Shown: piece by piece, positions 9,560 through 17,090 of the stretch
Layout: every line of letters begins with the position of its first letter
Numbering within the stretch: position 1 is the first letter of the stretch
From: Spirochaetae bacterium HGW-Spirochaetae-1
GTDB lineage: Bacteria > Spirochaetota > UBA4802 > UBA5550
Reading direction: 5' to 3'
DNA length: 64,000 nt
Assembly (NCBI GenBank): GCA_002839375.1
Contig: PGXY01000003.1
Location: 33,863 to 97,862, forward strand
Notes under the pieces: model-generated
The model's database searches: none
Seen by the model: the letters and a program-made list of their open reading frames with translations, nothing else
What the model was told of the DNA's origin: nothing
Program-made: the position numbers and the translations under genes

Positions 9560-10603
9560 TCATATCCAACATATATCACCCTTCACAAAAAGGGTGATAT
9601 TCTCTTTTAACCGCCGGGAAGCAGCAACACTCATATCTTTATCCACGAGTATTACCGAAATATCCTTTTTCTTTTCCAGCACTTTCAGCGCCGCGTCACG
9701 ACCCATAACAAACAGGGCCGTGGCCCAGACGTCGGCCAGCATGGGGTCATTGCACAGAACCGAAACCGAGGCTAATGTCTCCGCCGGGTAACCGGTCCGT
9801 GGATCAATAATGTGATGATACCGTTTTCCCTTATACTCGGCGAAGCGTTCATAGTCACCGCTCGTGGCCACGGACTCCCCGTCCGGCATGGCAATAGCCA
9901 TAAGCAGTTCCGGCTCACGGGGATGGCGAAGGCCCGTAACCCAGGGTTTTCCGTATTTACTCCCCATAACCAGAAGATCACCGCCCTCCTCGACGATGGC
10001 ATTCCTCACGCCCTTTTCCTTTAAAATTTCCATGGCGCGACGCACGGCATAGCCCTTGGCAATGCCGCCGAGTCCGATCTTCATGCCCCTCCGGCGAAAA
10101 AAGATTGTCCGCTTTGAGGCATCAAGGATAATATTACGGTAATCCACAAGAGGCATCATGCTTCTGACAGCGCCCTCCCGTGGCGGAATGAAATGTTCGC
10201 TTTTATAATTCCACAGCTGTGCCAGGGAAGCGAAGCTGACATCGAAGGCGCCGCCGCTTTCCCGCGATACTCCCTGGGCCGCATCAAAGACCAGAAAGGT
10301 ATCGGCGGAAACCGTGACGGGAGAAAACTGGGCCGATGCATTGATCCGCCACACGTCGCCTTCACGGCTCACGGGGCTCATGAGTTTCTCGATACGTTCT
10401 ATCTCATCAAAGGCGGCCGACGAGGCGCGGGCCGCGGTTGTATCATCGGCGATTATCGTGAGATTGATGATAGTGCCCAGCTGCGGCCGGCTCACCTGAT
10501 GCATGCTCTCACGGCACGCCGTATTCATGGTTGTCAGAATGATAAGGTACATCAGTGCAGTATGGCGGTATGTTTTAATAACTGTATTCATGATCCGGCA
10601 CAT
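9560..10603 (-). CDS. apbE: FAD:protein FMN transferase (ApbE), lipoprotein form
   Basis: ApbE transfers FMN from FAD to a threonine of target flavoproteins, usually subunits of Nqr/Rnf, outside the cytoplasmic membrane. Visible family blocks are LGTIINLTI after the signal, GGIAKGYAV, the Mg-binding EEGGDLLV, SGDYERF, HHIIDPRTGYP and ADVWATALFVMG. An N-terminal hydrophobic segment ending in TTMNTAC suggests a lipoprotein. The 347-residue length is normal. Either ATG 10603 or ATG 10591 could start it. No Rnf or Nqr genes are visible in the window. The last codons form a transcription-terminator-like hairpin. Confidence 0.9.
   Translation of the reverse strand: MCRIMNTVIKTYRHTALMYLIILTTMNTACRESMHQVSRPQLGTIINLTIIADDTTAARASSAAFDEIERIEKLMSPVSREGDVWRINASAQFSPVTVSADTFLVFDAAQGVSRESGGAFDVSFASLAQLWNYKSEHFIPPREGAVRSMMPLVDYRNIILDASKRTIFFRRRGMKIGLGGIAKGYAVRRAMEILKEKGVRNAIVEEGGDLLVMGSKYGKPWVTGLRHPREPELLMAIAMPDGESVATSGDYERFAEYKGKRYHHIIDPRTGYPAETLASVSVLCNDPMLADVWATALFVMGRDAALKVLEKKKDISVILVDKDMSVAASRRLKENITLFVKGDICWI
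9573..9600. terminator. Hairpin shared by converging transcripts
   Basis: An 11-bp perfect stem (ATATCACCCTT and its complement) with a six-base loop lies between the lipoprotein gene and the 3' end of apbE, followed on the plus strand by TCTCTTTT. It overlaps the last codons of apbE, so it probably ends the plus-strand transcript and may also act on the minus one. Confidence 0.5.
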
Positions 10604-10623
10604 TTATATAGAATATATATCAC

Positions 10624-10651
10624 GTACGGTACGGTCGCGACCGTACCGTAC
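10624..10651. promoter_or_regulatory. 28-bp perfect palindrome between HAD and apbE genes
   Basis: Two 14-base arms (GTACGGTACGGTCG and its complement) meet without a spacer. The palindrome lies three bases after the HAD gene stop and 20 bases before the apbE start on the same strand. It has internal GTACG repeats and no T-run, so it may be an operator for apbE or a small repeat-type hairpin rather than a standard terminator. Confidence 0.45.
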
Positions 10652-10653
10652 TA

Positions 10654-11349
10654 TTATTTAATCCAGAATTCCCGTTCAATTTCCTGCACAACTCCGGGGA
10701 TATCCCGAAAGCCGTGCACTATCCAGCGTTCTCCGGCTATCTCCCTCTCACCGGCATGACCGAAGGCGCAGCCTACAAAGGGAACATCATTCTTTTTCGC
10801 GGCCATGCGGTCCGATTCGCGGTCACCTATCATGATGATGAGATCATTGGCTTCTACCCTCTTTCGGTAGAGGGACACGATATCGCTCTTATCGGGAATA
10901 TCATTGTTAATGTAGAGGAGGGGTGAAGAAAAAAACTTCAGAATAGAATGAGTATGCAGGATGGCCTCAATATACTCGCGCCTGCCGTTGGATGCCGTAA
11001 GTATTTTATATGACTCCTTCCAGAATCCCTCGAGAACCTCATAACATCCGTCGATGAGCCTCCCTCCCCCCCTGCTTATAATGGTCACGAAACTGCTGTT
11101 GCACGCATCATTCACCAGCATGAGTTCATCTTCCCCGAGCTGGGGGAAAAACCGGATATATATCTCGTGGGCCGGCAGGCCTACCAGGGCCATAATTTCC
11201 CGGTGGTCGGGTATACGCATGTCATCGCGCCCCAGCCTGCGGGCGGCATCAATTATGCCGTTTCGGAAGGCGTCCACCACGATATCAGCTGAATCATAGA
11301 TGGTGCCGTCGATATCAAAGGCGAGATATGTTGTGCCCTTTTTTTGCAT
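10654..11349 (-). CDS. HAD-superfamily hydrolase, phosphoglycolate-phosphatase-like
   Basis: All HAD motifs are present in 231 residues: motif I FDIDGTIYD (nucleophile and acid Asp pair at about 11 and 13), motif II TASNG, a conserved basic residue in the DKSDIV region, and motif IV MIGDRESDRMAAKK. The C1-type cap lies between motifs I and II. Relatives dephosphorylate phosphoglycolate or other small phosphoesters. The next gene on the same strand is apbE, after a palindrome, so they may or may not be co-transcribed. The substrate is unassigned. Confidence 0.8.
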   Translation of the reverse strand: MQKKGTTYLAFDIDGTIYDSADIVVDAFRNGIIDAARRLGRDDMRIPDHREIMALVGLPAHEIYIRFFPQLGEDELMLVNDACNSSFVTIISRGGGRLIDGCYEVLEGFWKESYKILTASNGRREYIEAILHTHSILKFFSSPLLYINNDIPDKSDIVSLYRKRVEANDLIIMIGDRESDRMAAKKNDVPFVGCAFGHAGEREIAGERWIVHGFRDIPGVVQEIEREFWIK

Positions 11350-11497
11350 AATAATATGTGTGAATTACTCCGCATAACTGTCAATAAAAAAAGCACTTTT
11401 AATCCTTGACGCGCCATTTACCCTTCTATTAAAAGGATATTCTGTGGCCTTTACCGCCTTTTCCCGGCTAAGAAAATAATTTCACCCCGGGTTACTC

Positions 11498-12427
11498 ATG
11501 ATTGACAAGGAAATGAAGGTGAATACGGCAGTTAAAATCGGCAGTCTTGTCCTCAAAAACCCCGTAACCGTTGCTTCGGGAACAGCAGGCTACGGCGAGG
11601 AACTTTCCCGTTTCATGGATATATCCCGCCTCGGTGCCATCTTCACCAAGGGCCTGAGCCTGAAACCCCGTATCGGAAACCGGGGCAACAGGGTCCTGGA
11701 AACTCCATCGGGACTGCTCAACTCAATCGGACTGGAAAATGTGGGACTCGATGCCTTTCTCGATAAAAAGCTCCCTTTTTTGTTAAAAAATAATGCCGAG
11801 GCCATCCCCAATGTGGCGGGTCATTCCGAGGATGAAAACGTGGAACTGTGCCGCATCCTTTCGGTCACGGGGGGCATACATGCCGTGGAGCTTAACGTAT
11901 CGTGCCCGAATGTTAAGGAGGGCGGTATCGCCTTCGGTACGAACCTGGAGGTCTTCACTCGTCTCCTGGAAAAAGTGAGGAAAGCCACGCAATGCGTCCT
12001 CATCGTGAAGCTTTCCCCGAACGTGACAGACATCACCCAGTTCGCCCTGCGGGCTCAGGAAGTGGGCGTTGACGCCCTTTCGGCAGTGAACACCTACCTG
12101 GGAATGAAAATCGACATAAAAACAGGCAAACCTCACTTCAACAACAAGGTAGCCGGCCTTAGCGGACCGGCCATACGCCCCCTGGCTGTGAGGACAGTGT
12201 ACCAGATATGCGAGAAGGTGAACATACCGGTCATCGGCCTGGGAGGCATCGCCTCACTGGAAGACATGCTGGAATTCATGATGGCCGGGGCCGCTGCGAT
12301 TTCCGTGGGCACCATGAACATGGTGGATCCCGACATCTCGGTGAGACTCATTGATGAGCTTGAATCATATATGCAGAATGAGAAAATCACCGATATTGCG
12401 GCGATCATCGGAAAGGCGCACCGTTGA
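11498..12427 (+). CDS. pyrD: Dihydroorotate dehydrogenase, class 1 (PyrD)
   Basis: The enzyme oxidises dihydroorotate to orotate in pyrimidine synthesis. The 309-residue FMN-barrel protein has LKNPVTVASGTAGYG at the N-terminus, ELNVSCPNVKEGG with the catalytic-base Cys typical of class 1B, LIVKLSPNVTDI, GLGGIASLEDMLEFMMAGA and AISVGTMN (phosphate binding). Class 1B enzymes normally pair with PyrK for electron transfer to NAD, but no pyrK is visible here. Start may be 11498 or 11513; neither has a convincing ribosome site. Confidence 0.92.
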   Translation: MIDKEMKVNTAVKIGSLVLKNPVTVASGTAGYGEELSRFMDISRLGAIFTKGLSLKPRIGNRGNRVLETPSGLLNSIGLENVGLDAFLDKKLPFLLKNNAEAIPNVAGHSEDENVELCRILSVTGGIHAVELNVSCPNVKEGGIAFGTNLEVFTRLLEKVRKATQCVLIVKLSPNVTDITQFALRAQEVGVDALSAVNTYLGMKIDIKTGKPHFNNKVAGLSGPAIRPLAVRTVYQICEKVNIPVIGLGGIASLEDMLEFMMAGAAAISVGTMNMVDPDISVRLIDELESYMQNEKITDIAAIIGKAHR

Positions 12428-12479
12428 TTTTCGCCCCCGGCGTATAAATTAATTATTTGGGAATAAACCGGTCGTCGCC

Positions 12480-12621
12480 GCCCCCGGAGGGGGCTTAGAA
12501 TTAAAACTTTTTATTGATATTTATAAAAAACAGCCAATTATTAAACCCCTTGTGGGGGTGGCGACTGCATATTGATATATATTAGCAGATTTATTCGCCG
12601 GGGTCGGCCTCTATGCTTCTT
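12480..12621 (+). repeat. Dispersed ~80-bp repeat copy A before the hisC-like gene
   Basis: A GCCCCC/GGGGGC mini-hairpin (12480-12494) is followed by repeat copy A (12541-12620): ACCCC..GGGGGTGGCGAC arm, AT-rich centre, ATTCGCCGGGG and a degenerate TCGGCCTCTATGC end. The end lies 57 bases before the downstream start codon and in the same orientation as that gene. Copies B and C have equivalent positions before other genes. Confidence 0.6.
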
Positions 12622-12676
12622 TAAGTATATTATACAATATTATATTTTAAAAAATTATTCTTTTCCGGAGAAACAC

Positions 12677-13723
12677 ATGAAATACTGGAACAGCACACTG
12701 CAAAAAATGGACGAGTACGTTCCCGGCGAGCAGCCGGAAAATCTCGATCAGTACATAAAACTCAACACCAATGAAAATCCTTTCCCTCCTTCAAAATCAG
12801 TCCTGGAGGCCATAAGGAACGCCGTCAATGACAATCTGCGCCGTTATCCCAATCCCACGGGCAATACGGTAAGGGGACTCTTTGCTGCGGAGAACGGCAT
12901 CAGCGCCGACAATGTCTTCATAGGAAACGGGTCTGATGAAATTTTCACGCTCATTTTCAGAGGCTTCATCGAAAAAAACGGGACCGCTGCGTTCCCCTAT
13001 CCTTCCTACTCTCTGTATAACACTCTTGCCCAGGGAAACGGTATCGCCTTTGAAACGGTGCCCCTCAAAAAGGATTTCTCCTACGACCTGAATCTCTTTC
13101 TGAAAAAAGCCTATGACCTGGTGATCATCGCCAATCCCAATAATCCCACGGCGACCTATTGTTCCGTCGAGGAGATCGACCGTTTCTGTTCCAGGTTCAA
13201 AGGACTGCTGGTCGTTGATGAGGCATACATCGATTTCTACGGCGGATCTTCGCTCGCGCTTATACAAAAATACGACAACCTCATTGTCACCCGCTCCTTT
13301 TCAAAATCCTACTCCCTGGCAGGACTCCGCGTGGGCATGGCCCTGGCCAATGCCGACATTATACGGGGGCTGGTGAAGATAAAGGATTCGTATAACGTGG
13401 ATATGCTTGCCCTTGCGGGCGCGGGCGCGGCACTTAAAGACACCAAAGCATTCAATTACAACATAGAGATGATGAGAAACAACAAGGAGTACCTGGAAGA
13501 GCGCCTCGAAGGGCTGGGATTCACCTCGATTCCTTCCAGAGCCAATTTCATCTTTACAAAACATCCCGGTGTTTCGGCCACGGAGATATACGAGGCCCTG
13601 AAGGAACAAAAGATACTCGTGCGCCACTTCAAAGGAGATGTCCTGTCCGAATATATCCGCATATCGGTGGGCACCATGATGGAGATAAAGGCCCTGTGCA
13701 AGGCCCTGGAGACTATTGTGTGA
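12677..13723 (+). CDS. hisC: HisC-like PLP-dependent aminotransferase (histidinol-phosphate aminotransferase family)
   Basis: This 348-residue fold-type I aminotransferase has family signatures: YIKLNTNENPFPPS, RRYPNPTGNTVRGL, IGNGSDEIF, IIANPNNPTATY, VVDEAYIDF, and the PLP-lysine block RSFSKSYSLAGLRVG. Arg near the end (EYIRISVGT) binds substrate carboxylate. HisC transfers the amino group from glutamate to imidazole acetol phosphate in histidine synthesis, but the family also includes aromatic aminotransferases and no other his gene is near. ATG 12677 has GGAG eight bases upstream, and the longer in-frame extension runs through AT-rich repeat DNA. The gene overlaps the converging lipoprotein gene by 11 bp. 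Confidence 0.85.
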   Translation: MKYWNSTLQKMDEYVPGEQPENLDQYIKLNTNENPFPPSKSVLEAIRNAVNDNLRRYPNPTGNTVRGLFAAENGISADNVFIGNGSDEIFTLIFRGFIEKNGTAAFPYPSYSLYNTLAQGNGIAFETVPLKKDFSYDLNLFLKKAYDLVIIANPNNPTATYCSVEEIDRFCSRFKGLLVVDEAYIDFYGGSSLALIQKYDNLIVTRSFSKSYSLAGLRVGMALANADIIRGLVKIKDSYNVDMLALAGAGAALKDTKAFNYNIEMMRNNKEYLEERLEGLGFTSIPSRANFIFTKHPGVSATEIYEALKEQKILVRHFKGDVLSEYIRISVGTMMEIKALCKALETIV

Positions 13724-14360
13724 ACCGGATAATTTTCCCCGAGGTGTTGGTAACGGTGCTGCGCTGAACCAGTTCATCAAAGGTGAGCTGATTGATTTCG
13801 TATTTCAGCACGTCCTCTTTCTGTATCCAGATATTCACCTGCTCATCGGAATCGACGCCCTTCCATTTAAAACCGATGACCATTCCCACGACTTCTTTTT
13901 CACCGAAGATGGTCTTGCACGAGTTCATGGTTTCCATAATGGATTCCATGTACTCATGAATGAGGGCCAGGGCGACCCTGTCATACTGTTTATTTGAAAT
14001 ATCCCCGGCCAGAATGTCCAGTCCCAGGTAAAGCCGGTCACGATCTGATGACTTCTTGTCAAAATAGAAACCGATACTCCCCTTGCCGATGGTCATGCCC
14101 TTGTTTTCCGTGATATCGCCGGCGATGCCAATGAGATATTTATGATAACGGTCCTGAAATGCCGCTCCATTGGTGGTATAACGCTGAATGTCAACAAGCA
14201 GATCGGCATACTTTTCATTCTTTTCCTGAGAGTATTGATTGAGAATGGCCTTTTCCCTCACCTCTCTCTGCCTGTCAGGATCCTTGACTGAACGGGAACC
14301 ACAGGTGGAAAGAAACAGAATGATTATGATGATAAAAAATTTGACAATTCTGGAGTTCAT
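13713..14360 (-). CDS. Small lipoprotein of unknown function
   Basis: The 215-residue product begins MNSRIVKFFIIIIILFLSTC, a compact lipoprotein signal with lipobox LSTC. The rest is soluble and mixed alpha/beta: a helical segment (REKAILNQYSQEKNEKYADLL), then IGIAGDITENKG, LYLGLDILAGD and VVGMVIGFKWKGVD. No family was recognised. The start at 14360 gives a normal signal peptide; ATGs farther upstream would add an atypical N-terminus. The 3' ends of this gene and the hisC-like gene overlap, which leaves no room for a separate terminator. Confidence 0.7.
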   Translation of the reverse strand: MNSRIVKFFIIIIILFLSTCGSRSVKDPDRQREVREKAILNQYSQEKNEKYADLLVDIQRYTTNGAAFQDRYHKYLIGIAGDITENKGMTIGKGSIGFYFDKKSSDRDRLYLGLDILAGDISNKQYDRVALALIHEYMESIMETMNSCKTIFGEKEVVGMVIGFKWKGVDSDEQVNIWIQKEDVLKYEINQLTFDELVQRSTVTNTSGKIIRFTQ

Positions 14361-14488
14361 GGCGATTACATACCTCGTTTGCATGATAACACTTTTCAAT
14401 ATAATTATCGTATAAAATCGGTATAAATTAAAGCACGAAATTACCCCTGAGATATAAGACTTGGTTTCCGGGGGGTCAGAGCTTCGGT

Positions 14489-14568
14489 TTAAACCCCCTC
14501 AAGGGGGTGGTGACAATCGATAAATGAGCATAATGAGTGTCTTCGCCGGGGACCGGGGTCAGAGCCCT
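14489..14568 (+). repeat. Dispersed ~80-bp repeat copy B before the NamZ-like gene
   Basis: This is the best-preserved copy: a perfect ACCCCCT-CA-AGGGGGT hairpin at 14493-14508, TGGTGAC, an AT-rich centre with ATAAATGAGCATAATGAG, then CTTCGCCGGGG and CCGGGGTCAGAGCC ending near 14568. The preceding 14471-14482 carries another GGGGGTCAGAGC, as if two elements abut. The copy ends about 52 bases before the chosen start of the downstream gene. Confidence 0.65.
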
Positions 14569-14619
14569 CCCGATTCCCGGGATTTAACTAATATGGAAAA
14601 TAGACCGAAAATAAGTAAC

Positions 14620-15891
14620 ATGAAAAGTAAAATAATTCAAAAACACGGAACATTGATACGAATACTTATATTCCCGGCAATTATTTCTATTTTATCCTGT
14701 TTATCCTGCGCCTCAAAAGCCGACTACTACCTCCCCGTTACTCCTTCATATGTGAAGACGGGACTGGAGGTATTTCTAAAAAAGCATGCGAAAAAATACA
14801 AGGGAAAAAACTGTCTCCTCATCACCAATCATTCCGGGGTAAACCGCGACCTGCAGTCAAATATAAACCTCCTCCGGGAAAAGGGTATCATCATCTATAT
14901 GGTCATGGCCCCGGAACACGGCATTTACGGATACGAAAACGAGTATGATAAAAGGCTGTATAACGGCGACGATACGCACGGCGCCGTCATCTACAACATG
15001 CATAAACTGGAACAGGGTCAGGTCCGTTTCCTGGCCGGAAAGGCCGATATAGTCATCTTTGATATCCAGGATATGGGCATGCGCTGCTACACCTATGTTT
15101 CGGACCTGAAGTTCGTCATGGACGACCTGCACGATACGGACAAGGAACTCATTGTACTGGACCGCCCCGATCCCATAGGCTACCTGGGCATTGACGGGGC
15201 CATGCTCGACAATAAATTTTTCACCCGTTTCGTCAGTTCCTTCCCGGCCCCCTTTATATACAACATGACCATGGGAGAAGCGGCCCTCTATTACCGCGGC
15301 GAAACGGGAAAGAAAATCAAGCTCCGTGTCATTCCCATGCAGGGCTATGACCGCCGTATGTTTTATCATAATACGGGCCTTCCCTGGATACCGCCCTCGC
15401 CCAATCTGCCCACGTATGAATCGGCCATAATCTACTCAGGCATGGTTCTCATGGAAGGAATAAACATTTCCCTTGGCAGGGGGACCACCAAGCCATTCCA
15501 GTATATCGGCGCCCCCTGGATAGACGCGGCTACATTCTGCCGTGACCTTAACGGCCTGGGCCTTAAAAATTTCCGATTCAGGCCCATTTACTTTGAGCCC
15601 ACATTCAGCAAATATCGAGGACAAAAATGCGGCGGCGCCCACATCCTTTACACCGGCGGTGTCTTCAGCCCCACGGAAGTTTCCTACAGGATAATTCAGT
15701 ATATCCTGAAAAATTATCGTTATGCGAAATGGGAAAAACACAAGGTCTGGTACAGTGTAGACACCCTGGCCGGAACCGATACCTTCAGAACATCCATAAA
15801 CGAAGGAAAGAGCTTCGGGGAATTCCAGGCTTCCATAAAGAAACGACAAAAGAAATTCCTCAAAAAAAGAAAGAAATATACCCTGTATTGA
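14620..15891 (+). CDS. DUF1343 / NamZ-like exo-beta-N-acetylmuramidase, lipoprotein
   Basis: PF07075 (DUF1343) includes NamZ, which removes terminal N-acetylmuramic acid from peptidoglycan fragments. Family blocks are LLITNHSGVNRDL, APEHGIYG, DIVIFDIQDMGMRCYTYVS, IVLDRPDPIG, MTMGEAALYY, PWIPPSPNLPT and EGINISLGRGTTKPFQYIGAPW. The product (423 residues from this start) begins with a signal ending LSCLSC, suggesting an outer-membrane or periplasmic lipoprotein. ATG 14620 fits the signal peptide best; 14593 is possible, and 14524 lies inside repeat DNA. It may serve cell-wall recycling or scavenging. GalM lies next downstream, separated by another repeat copy. Confidence 0.85.
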   Translation: MKSKIIQKHGTLIRILIFPAIISILSCLSCASKADYYLPVTPSYVKTGLEVFLKKHAKKYKGKNCLLITNHSGVNRDLQSNINLLREKGIIIYMVMAPEHGIYGYENEYDKRLYNGDDTHGAVIYNMHKLEQGQVRFLAGKADIVIFDIQDMGMRCYTYVSDLKFVMDDLHDTDKELIVLDRPDPIGYLGIDGAMLDNKFFTRFVSSFPAPFIYNMTMGEAALYYRGETGKKIKLRVIPMQGYDRRMFYHNTGLPWIPPSPNLPTYESAIIYSGMVLMEGINISLGRGTTKPFQYIGAPWIDAATFCRDLNGLGLKNFRFRPIYFEPTFSKYRGQKCGGAHILYTGGVFSPTEVSYRIIQYILKNYRYAKWEKHKVWYSVDTLAGTDTFRTSINEGKSFGEFQASIKKRQKKFLKKRKKYTLY

Positions 15892-15912
15892 TTCTTTTCC
15901 AATATGACAGAG

Positions 15913-15995
15913 CATATGCCCCCGAGGGAGGGGCGAGTATCAATAAATGCAAGGATTGAGCATATCCGCCCGGGGCCGGTTTCAGAGCCTGAATC
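15913..15995 (+). repeat. Dispersed ~80-bp repeat copy C before galM
   Basis: The copy contains GCCCCCGAGGGAGGGGC, an AT-rich centre ATCAATAAATGCAAGG, TTGAGCATATCCGCCCGGGGCCGG and TTTCAGAGCC. It has the same orientation as copies A and B and ends about 34 bases before the galM start. Confidence 0.6.
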
Positions 15996-16028
15996 AGCAT
16001 GTGAGCCTAGAGGATAATTGAAAACACA

Positions 16029-17054
16029 ATGAAAGAATACCGCGGTAAATGTCCTCACGGAGAGGATGTGTATCTCTGCACCCTGTCCAACAAAAACAAT
16101 ATGTCCGTTGCAATCACCAATTACGGCGGAACAATTACATCCCTCTCGGTACCGGACCGTCACGGTGTCATCGAAGATATCGTGCTCGGTTTTGATGCGG
16201 TGGAGGAGTATTACGGCGTGCATCCCTACTTCGGCGCCATGGTTGGACGCCATGCCAACCGGATTGGCGGCGCCTCCTTTACACTCGGCGGAAAGATATA
16301 CCGCCTTGCCGCCAACGACAACGGCATTAATCATCTTCACGGGGGTCTGCGCGGATTCGACAGGAAAACATGGACCGTGGAGCGCCATGATGAACATTTG
16401 CTGCAGCTATCCTGCCAAAGCCTTAACGGCGAAGAGGGATACCCGGGAAACCTTGAAGTGAATGTCACCTATGAACTCACGGAAGACAACAGGCTCTCCC
16501 TGCACTATTGCGCTACAACCGACGCTGCCACGCCGGTCAATCTCACCAATCACAGCTACTTCAATTTAACCGCCGGCCGGGATACGGTTCTTTTTCACAA
16601 GATATTGATCAATGCCGATGCATACACTGCGACCGATGAAAGCCTGATTCCCACGGGACATCTAATCCCCGTCAGGGGTACGGCCATGGATTTTACTGTT
16701 TTAAAGGCGATCGGGAAAGATCTGAACGGCGTAAAAGGCGGATACGACCACAACTATGTTCTTAACTCGTGGGACCGGAAAATGCAATTCGCAGCCGAGG
16801 TTGTTGAACCGGTGAGCGGCCGCTGCATGGAATTATATACCACAATGCCGGGCCTGCAGTTTTATACGGGCAATTTCCTCGATGGAAGCATCACGGGAAA
16901 GAAAGGAACCATTTACAATAAGCATGCCGGCTTCTGTCTTGAAACGCAATACTTTCCCGACTCCCCGAACAGGCCCGAATTTCCCTCGTCCATATTGCTG
17001 CCCGGCGAGGAATACAGTCATGCGACAGTCTATTGCTTTTCCGTGAAACCTTAG
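16029..17054 (+). CDS. galM: Aldose 1-epimerase (mutarotase, GalM)
   Basis: GalM interconverts alpha- and beta-anomers of aldoses such as galactose and glucose. The 341-residue protein has ITNYGGTITSLSVPD, GAMVGRHANRI, NHLHGG, the catalytic-acid His in NHSYFNL (about residue 175), DHNYVLN and the catalytic-base Glu in FCLETQYFPDSPNRP (about 304). No signal peptide was seen, so it is probably cytoplasmic. The gene starts about 34 bases after repeat copy C. No galactose-pathway genes accompany it. Confidence 0.92.
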   Translation: MKEYRGKCPHGEDVYLCTLSNKNNMSVAITNYGGTITSLSVPDRHGVIEDIVLGFDAVEEYYGVHPYFGAMVGRHANRIGGASFTLGGKIYRLAANDNGINHLHGGLRGFDRKTWTVERHDEHLLQLSCQSLNGEEGYPGNLEVNVTYELTEDNRLSLHYCATTDAATPVNLTNHSYFNLTAGRDTVLFHKILINADAYTATDESLIPTGHLIPVRGTAMDFTVLKAIGKDLNGVKGGYDHNYVLNSWDRKMQFAAEVVEPVSGRCMELYTTMPGLQFYTGNFLDGSITGKKGTIYNKHAGFCLETQYFPDSPNRPEFPSSILLPGEEYSHATVYCFSVKP

Positions 17055-17090
17055 CGGAATAAATATATCCCGGTCTCTGAACCAGCCCCG

